Of a stretch of DNA of 64,000 bases, positions 9,599 to 18,330 are shown piece after piece; positions within the stretch are counted from its first letter, which is position 1, and each line of letters starts with the position of its first letter. Origin of the DNA: Streptomyces sannanensis. GTDB taxonomy: Bacteria > Actinomycetota > Actinomycetes > Streptomycetales > Streptomycetaceae. The notes beneath the pieces are model-generated. The model saw only the letters and a program-made list of their open reading frames with translations. It made no database searches and had not been told where the DNA came from. The position numbers were made by a program, and so were the translations under genes. The DNA is taken from assembly GCF_039536205.1 (NCBI RefSeq), contig NZ_BAAAYL010000003.1:62001-126000 (forward strand), given 5' to 3'.

Positions 9599-11155
9599 CT
9601 ATGCGTGGGCGCTTGCCAGGACGCGGTCGTACATCTGCGCATACCGTTCGGCGATGGTGGTCCAGCTGTAGTGCTGCACGACGAAGTCGCGGGCGTTGCG
9701 TCCCCGGCGTGCGATCTCCTCAGGGTGGGTGAGGGCGCTCAGCAAAGTGGCGTGCAGGTCGTCCGCATTGCCAGGGGCGGGTAGCCACCCGGTGGGCCGG
9801 GGGCCGCCGGGTCGGACGAAGCCGAGGGGGCCGCCGCTGGCCGAGGCGACGACGGGGATTCCGGAGGCCATCGCCTCCAGGTAGACCAGCCCGAAGGGTT
9901 CGTTCACGGAAGGGGCCGTGAACAGGTCGCATGCGTTCAGGCCGTCGACTAGGTCGCTGTGGGGGTGCCATCCGGCGAAGTACACGTCGTCGGTGATGCC
10001 CAGGCGGCTGGCCAGGGTGTGCGGGTGCTCGCCCTCCCACTCGCCGGGATAGCCGCCCAAGACGAGGAGGACTGGGCGGATTGGTGCGCTCTCTCGGAGG
10101 GCGGCGAAGCTGTTGAGGAGTAGGTCCAGGTGCTTGAAGCGCAGGAAGCGGCCCATCCACAGCAGCAGGGGGCGCCGTTGGCCGTCACTGTCGCGGAGCA
10201 TGTGGTCGATGTCGGAGGGCGAGTAGGCGATGGTGCCGGGGCCGTGGTGGGGAAGCCACCCCTGCGGGTCCTTAACCAGCCAGCGGTGCAGGAGGGTGCG
10301 CTTGTCGGTGTCACTGAGGGTGGGGCCGGGCCGGAAGCGGGTGATGTCAACCCCGTTGGGAATGATTTCGAGTCGATTGTCGGGGATGTGTAGGAGTGTC
10401 TGTGCGAGGACGCGGTCCTGCTCGGAGATGACGACGATGCGCTCGCTGCGGTGGGCGTGTTCCCGCAGGGTTCTGGTCCAGAAGCCGGCCTGGATCCAGT
10501 TGTCCCATCGGTCGCAAAACAGATCCTCGGCGTTGCGTGCGGCCGGTTCGGCGCGCTGACCGATGCGGGAGAGCAGTGCGCGTGGGTTCGTCCGGAAGCG
10601 GTGACCGAGTTTGGCGACGGTCAGGCCGTGGTCGGCGGCCAGGCGCATGCGGCGCTGCGCGGCGTGGAGGAACTTCAGGTCGGTGCCGTGGAGGGTTGTG
10701 ACGACGGTGCGGCCGAGGCGGTGGGCGGCGGCGTGCTGGGGTGTGAGGTGGTGCAGGTGGAGCAGGCCGCCCGTGCCGGCGTCGTGTGCGGCGAACTGTC
10801 TCGTCCAGTAGTCCTCGATGAGTGTGTTGGTGCGGGGTGACACCGCGGAGAAGACCCGGTCCGGCGCGTCGGTGCGGTCCTCGTAGGAGGGGTGCAGGGG
10901 AACGGGTTCCTCCAGGGGGTCCCGGCCGGCGGTGTGGGCGGCGGCGGCAGGGCTGTAGTCGGAGGCGATCAGGTGGGCCGGATCGTAGAAGGACCCCGCG
11001 TGCGAGGTGACCCCGGGGGCGCCGAGTGATCCTGCGAAGACCCGAGAGGGGCGCCCTTGGGCGCGGAGCTGTTCCGTCAGGTACTTCACGACCAGGGACG
11101 ATCCCCCGCGGGGGTAGAAGAGGATGCCGTGGTCCACGGTGCCTTGCGCGTTCAT
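9599..11155 (-). CDS. GT4-family glycosyltransferase
   Basis: This is a 518-residue GT-B enzyme. The N-terminal half has GGSSLVVKYLTEQL near the start, VVTTLHGTDLKFL in the acceptor domain and VISEQDRV with IPNGVDITRFRPG at the hinge. The donor domain has LLWMGRFLRFKHLDLLL and the family motif EPFGLVYLEAMASGIPVVAS, where the first Glu contacts the NDP-sugar. It is longer than the usual 380-420 residues because of insertions around 150-230. ATG 11155 follows AAGGAGG at ideal spacing. It is last gene of a six-gene minus-strand operon and probably transfers the sugar made by the flanking dehydrogenases. Acceptor unknown. Confidence 0.88.
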   Translation of the reverse strand: MNAQGTVDHGILFYPRGGSSLVVKYLTEQLRAQGRPSRVFAGSLGAPGVTSHAGSFYDPAHLIASDYSPAAAAHTAGRDPLEEPVPLHPSYEDRTDAPDRVFSAVSPRTNTLIEDYWTRQFAAHDAGTGGLLHLHHLTPQHAAAHRLGRTVVTTLHGTDLKFLHAAQRRMRLAADHGLTVAKLGHRFRTNPRALLSRIGQRAEPAARNAEDLFCDRWDNWIQAGFWTRTLREHAHRSERIVVISEQDRVLAQTLLHIPDNRLEIIPNGVDITRFRPGPTLSDTDKRTLLHRWLVKDPQGWLPHHGPGTIAYSPSDIDHMLRDSDGQRRPLLLWMGRFLRFKHLDLLLNSFAALRESAPIRPVLLVLGGYPGEWEGEHPHTLASRLGITDDVYFAGWHPHSDLVDGLNACDLFTAPSVNEPFGLVYLEAMASGIPVVASASGGPLGFVRPGGPRPTGWLPAPGNADDLHATLLSALTHPEEIARRGRNARDFVVQHYSWTTIAERYAQMYDRVLASAHA

Positions 11156-11187
11156 GGTGGCCTCCTTGTTTGTGGATGTGCTGCGCG

Positions 11188-12618
11188 TCAGGGCATTTCG
11201 ACGAGGACCGACGGGCAGGGGCGCGCGTCGTGGTGGTGGGCCGCGATCAGCTCATACATGGCGGCGAACACACGGTGGGTGAGGACCTGTCCGTCGAGGA
11301 AGGCGATCTTGTCGGTGACGGTCGGCTCTGGGGTGCCGCTGGCGGCCATCGTGATGAAGGCCGTGGTGATGTCCCGGGGGGTGACGCCGCTGTTGTCGTG
11401 GGCGTCCTCGTAGACGGTCTCCAGTCGTCCCGTGCCGCCGACGAGCGGGTTGCGTCGGTGCTCCAGACGGATTTGGTACGCCTCGCCGGCCGCGTCGTTC
11501 TTGGTCAGGCGCAGGTGCTGAAGGTTGCCCTGGTGCAGGTCCATGACGTACTGCGACATTCGCCCCTTCTCGCGGTAGGCGACGGCGCCCTTAGCGTCGA
11601 GGGCCAGCACACCCACGCTGCGGTTGGAGCAGGAGTTGGTGGTGAAGCTGTAGGTGAGGACTCCGAGGGACTGCTGTTGGGAGTTGAGTAGTTCCACGGT
11701 GAAAGCGAAGTCCATCTCGGCCAGGGCGATGCGGTCGGTGAGTTCCACAGCGGGGAGCTCAGCCTCGGACAGGGGCCGCAGGAGCGTGCCGAGGACGTCG
11801 TTGAGTCCGGTCGCCAGGTGGTCACCGACACGGCGGACGTACTGAAGGGTCAGGCGCAGGCCGGTGATCTGGCCGGGGGCGAGCAGGAGGTAGCGGGTCA
11901 TCTCGTCGAGGTAGTGGTAGCTGGAGAAGGACAGCGCGCCCACGCCGTGCCTGTAGCCGTGCGCGTTGCCGAGCGCGTACTCCTCGGGCAGGCGGAAGTG
12001 GCCGCCAAAGACGTCGATGTGGCCCATGGTCAGGGACTGCTTATGGGTGTCGTGGAGATCCCGGATCAGCGCGCCGACGCGTATGAAGGCGTCGTTGGCG
12101 CGTCGCCGCAGGGGCACCGCGAACAGGTGGTCGGGCTGCGCGCGGTGGGCGTGGAGCAGCGTGTCGAACCGGCGGCGGATCTCGGCGGCGCGGTCGGGGT
12201 TGAAGGCGGCGTCCTCGACGCAGATGATCGGCTTGTCGCACAGGACGTGGATGCCCTGGTCCGTTGCCCACTTCAGGTAGGGGAAGTGGGCGATGGGGTC
12301 GCAGGCGACGACGACCATGTCGAAGTGGTCTTCGCGGTGGGCCTGCTGCAGTCGACGCTCCAGTGTTTCGGTCGGCTCGCCCGGCTGGGGTTGGACCCAC
12401 GCGGGGCGGTCCTGCGTCACGACGGAGTTCAGGTGGGGCATGTGCCCCAGGAGCGAGGGGTCGTAGGGGTCGCGGGGGTCGCAGATGGCGGCCACGCGGA
12501 CGGGGAAGCCGTGCTTTTTGAGGGTGAGGATGGCCGGTATGTGGTTCTCGGCTGCGGCCCAGTGGCCGCAGCCGCCGACGAGCAGGATGCTGATCGGTCG
12601 CAGTGGGCGTGAGGACAT
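11188..12618 (-). CDS. Gfo/Idh/MocA-family NAD(P)-dependent oxidoreductase
   Basis: The 476-residue protein begins with a Rossmann motif (ISILLVGGCGHWAAAENH, about 9-26) and has the EKP-like motif VLCDKPIICVED typical of Gfo/Idh/MocA sugar and cyclitol dehydrogenases (the Glu of EKP is replaced by Asp). The C-terminal half should form the substrate beta-sheet (MGHIDVFGGHFRLPEEYALG). It is about 100 residues longer than common members. Start: GAAGGGA seven bases before ATG 12618. It sits between the PtsI-like gene and the glycosyltransferase, so it probably oxidises or epimerises the sugar or cyclitol of this pathway (inference). Confidence 0.8.
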   Translation of the reverse strand: MSSRPLRPISILLVGGCGHWAAAENHIPAILTLKKHGFPVRVAAICDPRDPYDPSLLGHMPHLNSVVTQDRPAWVQPQPGEPTETLERRLQQAHREDHFDMVVVACDPIAHFPYLKWATDQGIHVLCDKPIICVEDAAFNPDRAAEIRRRFDTLLHAHRAQPDHLFAVPLRRRANDAFIRVGALIRDLHDTHKQSLTMGHIDVFGGHFRLPEEYALGNAHGYRHGVGALSFSSYHYLDEMTRYLLLAPGQITGLRLTLQYVRRVGDHLATGLNDVLGTLLRPLSEAELPAVELTDRIALAEMDFAFTVELLNSQQQSLGVLTYSFTTNSCSNRSVGVLALDAKGAVAYREKGRMSQYVMDLHQGNLQHLRLTKNDAAGEAYQIRLEHRRNPLVGGTGRLETVYEDAHDNSGVTPRDITTAFITMAASGTPEPTVTDKIAFLDGQVLTHRVFAAMYELIAAHHHDARPCPSVLVEMP

Positions 12619-12697
12619 GGTGTGGTCCCTTCGGGGCCCGCCGTACGGGTGGCGGCGGGCGCGGGTGGGGAGTGGGGCGGGAGGCGGGGCGGTGTGT

Positions 12698-14053
12698 TCA
12701 GAGGTCGAGCAGCGTGGTGACGAGGCCCCGCAGGTGCCGGCTGCCGCCGGTGTCGAGCGCGTGGTCGCGGATCGTGCGCAGGCTGGATGCGTCGGCCCGG
12801 CACAGTGCGTCGCGCACGTCGGGGAGGTGGGGCAGGGCGACCGTGAGGGCGGTAACGCCCAGGGCCGCCAGGACGACGGCGCCCACAGGGTCGCCGGCCA
12901 GTGCCCCGCATGCGGACACGGCAACGCCGCCCGCGGAGCCGGTCTTGGCCACCGACCGCACGGTGCGGGTGACGGCGACGTGCAGGGGGTTGATGTCGTG
13001 GGCAAGGGCCGGATTGGTGCGTGAGGTCGCCAAGAGGTACTGGGCGAGGTCGTTGGTGCCGATGCTGAGGAAGTCGACGTGCTCGATGAATTGGTCGGCG
13101 GCCAGGGCGCAGGCCGGGACCTCGACCATCACTCCCAGGGGGAGGTGGGGGGCCGCCAGCTCGGCTTGGACCTCTCGTGCTGTCTGCGCGGCCTGGGTGA
13201 ACTCCTCGACGCGGGTCACCATCGGGAACATCAGGCGCAAGCGGGCCCCGTCGTCGCGGGCGGCACGGTAGGCCGCCCGCAGTTGCGGCAGGAACAGGTC
13301 TGGTCGGCGCAGACTCAGGCGCAGGCCCCGCATCCCGAGGAAGGGGTTGGCCTCGCGGGGCAGGTTCAGCGCCGGCATGTCCTTGTCGCCGCCGATGTCC
13401 AGCGTGCGCAGCGTCACGGGCGCGTCTTCGACGGCACGGGCGATCTCGCGGTAGGCCCGGTAGTGCTGGTTCTCGTCGGTGAGGTCTTGTTCGTGGCCGA
13501 GGAACAGCAGCTCGGTGGCGAGGAGGCCGATGCCGTGGGCGCCGGCCGCGCGCAGCTCGGCGGCCTGAGACGGGCGCATGATCGTTGCGGTGAGGGTGAC
13601 CGGTGGGGTCCCGGCGGCGGCGCGGGCTCGGGCTCGGGCCTGTGCGAGGGCGCGGTCCCGGTAGGCGGTCGCGGCGTCCAGGTCGCTGCCGGCCAATCCG
13701 GCGTAGAGGATGCCGGTGTCGCCGTCAAGGGCGCACATCTGCCCCCCGGGCACGGCCAGCACCCCGTCCCCGGCGGCAACCACGGTGGGGATGCCCAGGC
13801 TGTAGGCGACCTGCACGGCGTGGGAGGTCGGGCCTCCGGCGCTCGTGCAGAACGCGGCGATCTCGCTCAGGTCAAATGCCGCCGTGTCTGCGGGTGTCAG
13901 GTCGCGGGCGATCAGAATGTGGGGCCCCTTGGCGGGCGGCCGGACCTGGGCGTGCAGGTGCCGCACCGGGGCCACGACGAAGCCGCGGGTGCCGCCAACA
14001 CCGTGGTGAACAGTGGATCTTCCGAGCGCGAGGGGCGGGTTGCTCTTGGTCAT
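12698..14053 (-). CDS. PEP-utilising enzyme, PtsI-like without the HPr-binding domain
   Basis: The 451-residue protein has the swivelling phospho-histidine domain (FCTSAGGPTSH, His78) and a full PEP/pyruvate-binding barrel: LRTLDIGGDKD (216-225), NPFLGMRGLR, LMFPMVT, GVMVEVPA, LSIGTNDLAQYLL (329-341) and the acid/base Cys382 in SACGALAGDP. Enzyme I of the PTS has about 570 residues with an HPr-binding helical insert, which is missing here. PEP-dependent phosphoryl transfer to a partner or small molecule is likely; the acceptor is unknown. ATG 14053 overlaps the preceding stop (ATGA), so translation is coupled to the dehydrogenase gene. Unusual member for a sugar cassette. Confidence 0.8.
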   Translation of the reverse strand: MTKSNPPLALGRSTVHHGVGGTRGFVVAPVRHLHAQVRPPAKGPHILIARDLTPADTAAFDLSEIAAFCTSAGGPTSHAVQVAYSLGIPTVVAAGDGVLAVPGGQMCALDGDTGILYAGLAGSDLDAATAYRDRALAQARARARAAAGTPPVTLTATIMRPSQAAELRAAGAHGIGLLATELLFLGHEQDLTDENQHYRAYREIARAVEDAPVTLRTLDIGGDKDMPALNLPREANPFLGMRGLRLSLRRPDLFLPQLRAAYRAARDDGARLRLMFPMVTRVEEFTQAAQTAREVQAELAAPHLPLGVMVEVPACALAADQFIEHVDFLSIGTNDLAQYLLATSRTNPALAHDINPLHVAVTRTVRSVAKTGSAGGVAVSACGALAGDPVGAVVLAALGVTALTVALPHLPDVRDALCRADASSLRTIRDHALDTGGSRHLRGLVTTLLDL

Positions 14054-15393
14054 CGGCCAGCTCCGAGCGCGGGGCGGACGTGGCCGAGGAGCTCGTGGCT
14101 CCAGCCGGCCTCCCGCCAGCGCTGCGGGTCCAGACAGCGGCGGGCGTCGATGACCGTACGGGGCTCGGCGTGAGCGGTGAGCGCGGCAGGATCGAGGTTG
14201 CTGAACTCCTGCCAGTCCGTCAGGACCATGAGCAAATCGGCCCCTTCAGCGGCGCCCTGCGCGGTGTCCACCACCGTGAGATCGGGATGGAGTCGGCCGA
14301 CCAGGGCGTTGACGCTCGGGTCGTAGATGCGCACCTTCGCTCCGGCCCGGTGCAGCCGCACAGCCACGTCAAGGGCGGGCGAGTCGCTGATGTCGCCCAC
14401 CCCGGGCTTGAAGCTGGCGCCCCACACCGCGACCGTCGCGTCGGCCAGGTCCCCGAGCACGGCGCGCGCGTGGTCGACGGCCATGGCCCGGCGGGCGGTG
14501 TTGACCTCGTCGACGAGCGAGAGGAACCGGGACGTCGCGCGGGCTCCGAGTTCCTCTGCCCGGTCGGCGAAGGCACGGATGTCCTTGCCCAGGCAGGAGC
14601 CGCCCCACCCGAGGCCCGGCGTCAACCCGAACCCGCCGATGCGGGGGTCCAGACCCAGGGAGCGGGAGACGACAGCCATGTCCGCACCGGTGGCCCGGCA
14701 CATGTCGTCCACGAGGTTGACGAAAGAGATCTTCGTCGACAGGAAGGCGTTGGCCGCCGCCTTCGTCAGGTCCGCAGTGACGAAGTCGGTGACCAGCAGG
14801 TCGACCCCGGCATCCAGGAAAGGGGCCCACGCCCGACGAGCGACCGCCTCGACTGCCTCACGGTCCTTGGGCGAGGTGCCGAGCACGAGCCGGGCCGGGC
14901 GCAGCGTCGTCTCCATGGACAGGGCCTCGCGCAGGAAGTCCGGGCTCCACCCGATCAGCGCCTGCACACCCGGCGGCGTGACGTCGGCGGCCAGGGCGGC
15001 CATCCGCTGCGCGGTACCGACCGGAACGGTCGACTTCCCGATGAGGACGACGTCGCGGGTCAGCCGTCGGGCGATCTGCTGGATGCCGTCCCCGACGGCC
15101 GTGACGTCCATCGTCGCGCCGTCGGGCTTCTGCGGTGTCGGCACGGCGAGGAAGAACAGCTCACCGTGGGCGACCGCCTCGTCGAAGGAGTCGGTGAACC
15201 GCAGCCGGCCCGCATCGACGTTCTTGCGGATGTAGTCGGTCACGCCGGGCTCGTCGAACGGGCATCGGCCGTCCTGGAGCGCCGCGAGCGCCTCCGGGTT
15301 GATCTCCATGCCCACGACGTCGTGTCCCACCTCGGCCAGCGCGACGGTGTAGGGGGTGCCCAGTCGGCCGCATCCGACGACGGTGATCTTCAT
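14050..15393 (-). CDS. UDP-glucose/NDP-sugar 6-dehydrogenase, second copy
   Basis: The 447-residue enzyme has MKITVVGCGRLGTPYTVALAE as Rossmann site, IGKSTVPVGTAQRM (118-131), WSPDFLREALSM, the KAAANAFLSTKISF helix and catalytic Cys267 in GWGGSCLGKD; ASFKPGVGDISDSPA marks the C-terminal domain. It diverges clearly from the convergent copy at 8.2-9.5 kb, so it is not a recent duplicate and may use another NDP-sugar. GGAGG lies 4 nt before ATG 15393. It is the third gene of the operon and overlaps the PtsI-like gene by ATGA. Confidence 0.9.
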   Translation of the reverse strand: MKITVVGCGRLGTPYTVALAEVGHDVVGMEINPEALAALQDGRCPFDEPGVTDYIRKNVDAGRLRFTDSFDEAVAHGELFFLAVPTPQKPDGATMDVTAVGDGIQQIARRLTRDVVLIGKSTVPVGTAQRMAALAADVTPPGVQALIGWSPDFLREALSMETTLRPARLVLGTSPKDREAVEAVARRAWAPFLDAGVDLLVTDFVTADLTKAAANAFLSTKISFVNLVDDMCRATGADMAVVSRSLGLDPRIGGFGLTPGLGWGGSCLGKDIRAFADRAEELGARATSRFLSLVDEVNTARRAMAVDHARAVLGDLADATVAVWGASFKPGVGDISDSPALDVAVRLHRAGAKVRIYDPSVNALVGRLHPDLTVVDTAQGAAEGADLLMVLTDWQEFSNLDPAALTAHAEPRTVIDARRCLDPQRWREAGWSHELLGHVRPALGAGR

Positions 15394-15485
15394 GAGTCCT
15401 CCGGGAGTCCCGGCCCGCCTACCTGGGCGGGTCCTGTGGTGGATGGGAGGCCGCCGCCGTCGAGGCGGCCGGTGACGAGCGGTGG

Positions 15486-16349
15486 TCAGCGGGATTCGGG
15501 GCGACGCCCCACGATCACCGCGGCCTGCAAGGTGGTGGTGAACAGCCCGCTGGGCTGCACGGTGCTCAGCGTCGATCGCAGGTCGGCCTCGAACGCCTCC
15601 TGCCTCTCGCCGAGGGTTGCCGCCGACGAGTAGGCGAAGGTGTGTTGCAGGCCCACGAGTTCGTCCAGCGTGTACGCGCGCCGGTAGTCGGCCCTCAGCA
15701 CGGCCACGCGGCAAAACGGCGACGCGCGCACCACAGCCTCGTGTCCCACCTCGAGGCGGACGTACGGGGTGCTCGGGCCCGCGAGGTCCGCCGCGCCGAG
15801 GTGCTTCTCACGCAGCTTGACCAGCAGCGGGTGCCACCATTCCCTCGGTGTCCCGGGGGCCCGGTAGCCGACGACGGCGACGAACCCGCCCGGCCGCACG
15901 ACCTTGTCGAGGGCCATGAGGACCCGCTGGCGGTCGAGCCAGTGGAAGGCGTCGGCGATGACCGCGCCGTCGAAGGTGCCCAGGCGGTCGATGTGATCCA
16001 CCGTGGCGGCGTCCACGCACCGCCACTCGACCGCCTCGGACAGGCCCCGTTGCTCGGCCCACTTGCGGCCCTCGTCCAGCATCTCCTGCGACGCGTCCAC
16101 CCCCGTGATCCGCATCCCGCGCTCCGCCAGGTCCAGGGCAAGGGTTCCCGGACCGCAGCCCAGGTCCAGGACGCGGGCCGGTGAGGGGCCGAGGTGGGTC
16201 AGGTAGTCGACGACCACGGGGTCGTGCTGTCGGCGGAACTTCACGTAGGGCTGCCCGCAGGAGGCGAAGATCCCCCCGGGGTCGGCGTACATCGCGTCGC
16301 TGTGGACGGCGACCCCCATCGGGTCTCCCGAGCACACTGTGGAGCTCAT
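15486..16349 (-). CDS. Class I SAM-dependent methyltransferase
   Basis: The 287-residue protein has motif I VLDLGCGPGTLALDLAERG, motif II ITGVDASQEMLDEG, a ...FDGAVIADAFHWLDRQRVL segment and post-motif VVRPGGFVAVVGY, as in the UbiE/COQ5-like and small-molecule methyltransferases. No membrane segment. GGAGG seven bases before ATG 16349 supports the start, and the ATG overlaps the stop of the truncated dehydrogenase upstream. It likely methylates an intermediate of the sugar pathway (inference); substrate cannot be read from sequence. Confidence 0.85.
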   Translation of the reverse strand: MSSTVCSGDPMGVAVHSDAMYADPGGIFASCGQPYVKFRRQHDPVVVDYLTHLGPSPARVLDLGCGPGTLALDLAERGMRITGVDASQEMLDEGRKWAEQRGLSEAVEWRCVDAATVDHIDRLGTFDGAVIADAFHWLDRQRVLMALDKVVRPGGFVAVVGYRAPGTPREWWHPLLVKLREKHLGAADLAGPSTPYVRLEVGHEAVVRASPFCRVAVLRADYRRAYTLDELVGLQHTFAYSSAATLGERQEAFEADLRSTLSTVQPSGLFTTTLQAAVIVGRRPESR

Positions 16350-16738
16350 CTGGGCACCTCCGATGTCGGAAAGGTCGTCAGGAACGGGCCCCTGCACTCG
16401 GGGCGTTCGATCACCGCCGCGTCGAACCCGGCCGGATCGTCCGGGGACGCGGTGGGCCGGTAGGTGCTGTCCCGCAGCAGCGGCCCCAACTCGGCCGCGG
16501 CGACGTCCTCGATGGGCGAGCTGCCGCACGCCAGGGCCTCGGCCCGGCGCGCGTCGGTGTCGAACCCCACCACGCGGTGGCCCGTCTGAGCGGCGCGCAC
16601 CGCCAGGGGGAGGCCTACGTAGCCCTGGCCGACCACCACAACCCGAAGGGAACTCCTATCAAGGCAGCCGGCTTGCTGCGCAACCGCTCCGGCCGCGACC
16701 GGCACTCGCGTACCGACTGGTGTGCACACACTGAACAT
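16346..16738 (-). pseudogene. Truncated NDP-sugar dehydrogenase (N-terminal fragment)
   Basis: From ATG 16738 (GAGGAG 4 nt upstream) the product reads LRVVVVGQGYVGLPLAVRAAQTGHRVVGFD, an NAD-binding N-terminus of the UDP-ManNAc/UDP-glucose dehydrogenase superfamily, then SPIEDVAAAELGPLLRDSTYRPTASPDDPAGFDAAVI. After about 107 residues the match ends and 20 unrelated codons follow. The catalytic centre and sugar domain are missing, so dehydrogenase activity is impossible. It still has a good RBS and an ATGA overlap with the methyltransferase gene, so its translation may serve to lead the operon. Confidence 0.75.
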
Positions 16739-16998
16739 GGCGCTCCTCAAGATCGAAGAACCGAAGGGCCGCCCTTCCCCGCCGGCTGTACGACCGCCGC
16801 GGGGAACCGGCCCGCATGACGACGGGCCCGGACACCTGCCCCGTGACACCGCCAGGCCGGCCAGGCCCGAACAGCACGGCCGCGAACACCCGCCAGTACA
16901 GCCACGCAATGCGCTGGCGATAACCCCGTCGTGGGGCCCCCATGGTGGGTATGGTCTGAGCCTGACGCTCCGTCATTCCACGAGACTCAGGGGGACTT

Positions 16999-18306
16999 GT
17001 GGACGACTTGCCGCACCATCTGTTGGCCGACCCCGCCTTCATCCGAGCCCTACGCGAGCGGGACTTCACCAAGGTCTTCGCCATGGCGCACGAAGCGGGG
17101 ATCTCCTTCAACCGGATCGCCGAAGCCTGCGCGCTCAAGTCCGAGCGTGTCAGCCAGATCGCGCGGGGCACCACATCTGTCACGGCTCTGGCTACTGTCG
17201 AGCGAATCGCTGGCGGTCTGCGCATTCCCGGTGCCCTACTGGGGCTCGCTGCGCAACCCTGGGAGGACACCGCCGCTCTCAGCACGGAGTCCCACCATGG
17301 AGATGATCCGATGAAGCGCCGCAACCTGCTTCGTGGCGCGCTCGCCGCCGGCCTCACCGCTCCGGCGCTCGCCGCCCTCACCGCCGCCCGCACCGACGTC
17401 GACCAGACCCTCTCCCCCGACGCGCCCCAGGATCTCGCCGATCTGGAGGCCGCAGCCGAGAGCTATGGGTACGGCTACCACGGCCAGCAGCCCACCCGCG
17501 TTCTGGCCGACCTGGTCTCGGACTTCGCCGGTCTGCGCCCGCTGCTCGCCGTCCCGCAGCCCGCCCCGGTCCGGGCCAGGTTGTGCCGGACGACTGGGCA
17601 GATGGCCGGGATGACCGCGATTGTCCTGCACGACCTGGGCAGCCGCCGGGAGTCCCGCGCCTGGTTCGCCACCGCATCCCGGGCCGCCGCCGAATCCGGC
17701 GACGACCATCTGCACGCCTGGGTCCTCGCCCGGGAGGCCATGGTGCCGCTCAACTACGGCGCCCCGAAGGCAGCGGCTGACCTCGCCGAACGGGCCCGCC
17801 ACTCCGCCGGGGACCGGCCGACCGCCGCGGCGGTGTTGGCGGCCGCCGTCGCTGCCCGCGCCTACGCGCTCAACCATCAGCCCGAGCAGGCCCGCGCCGC
17901 GCTCACTGCCGCCGACGCCCTCATGGACCGGCTCCCCGCGGGCGAGCGGTCGGACACGTGGCTGACGTACGGCGAGCAGAAGCACCACGTGCACCTCAGC
18001 CATGCCTTCACCACGCTCGGGGATACCCGCCGTGCCCGTGAGAGCCAGCTGCGCGCCTTGGAGTTGTCCGCGCCGACCAGCACGATGACGCGCACGCTGC
18101 TGCTCATCGACGGCGCCACCTGTGCTCACCACGACGGCGACAGTGAAGAGGCGTGCCGCCGTACGGTCGCAGCCCTGACCGGGCTGCCCGGCGACTACCG
18201 CACCGGCCTGGTCCGCCGCCGCGCGCTGGACCTGTACGAGGCGATCCCCGCCCAGCACCACCACGAACGCGCCGTACGGGAGCTGCGGGACGTCCTCGCG
18301 GCCTGA
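16999..18306 (+). CDS. XRE-type regulator with C-terminal TPR-like region
   Basis: The 435-residue protein has a helix-turn-helix in the first 75 residues (AHEAGISFNRIAEACALKSERVSQIARG). A Tat-like linker MKRRNLLRGALAAGLTAPALAAL follows (about 104-126), then alpha-helical repeats rich in Ala/Leu/Arg (RARLCRTTGQMAGMTAIVL, TAAAVLAAAVAARAYALN, HAFTTLGDTRRARESQLRALEL). This arrangement is common in streptomycete regulators; the repeats are thought to bind peptides or protein partners. GTG 16999 follows GGGGA. It is divergent from the sugar operon and is the obvious candidate for its regulation. Confidence 0.85.
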   Translation: MDDLPHHLLADPAFIRALRERDFTKVFAMAHEAGISFNRIAEACALKSERVSQIARGTTSVTALATVERIAGGLRIPGALLGLAAQPWEDTAALSTESHHGDDPMKRRNLLRGALAAGLTAPALAALTAARTDVDQTLSPDAPQDLADLEAAAESYGYGYHGQQPTRVLADLVSDFAGLRPLLAVPQPAPVRARLCRTTGQMAGMTAIVLHDLGSRRESRAWFATASRAAAESGDDHLHAWVLAREAMVPLNYGAPKAAADLAERARHSAGDRPTAAAVLAAAVAARAYALNHQPEQARAALTAADALMDRLPAGERSDTWLTYGEQKHHVHLSHAFTTLGDTRRARESQLRALELSAPTSTMTRTLLLIDGATCAHHDGDSEEACRRTVAALTGLPGDYRTGLVRRRALDLYEAIPAQHHHERAVRELRDVLAA

Positions 18307-18330
18307 CGCAGATCTGTGGCACCGGGCCCA

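Noticed and set aside
13603..15633. 676-codon plus-strand frame
   Set aside because: Antisense to the dehydrogenase and PtsI-like genes.
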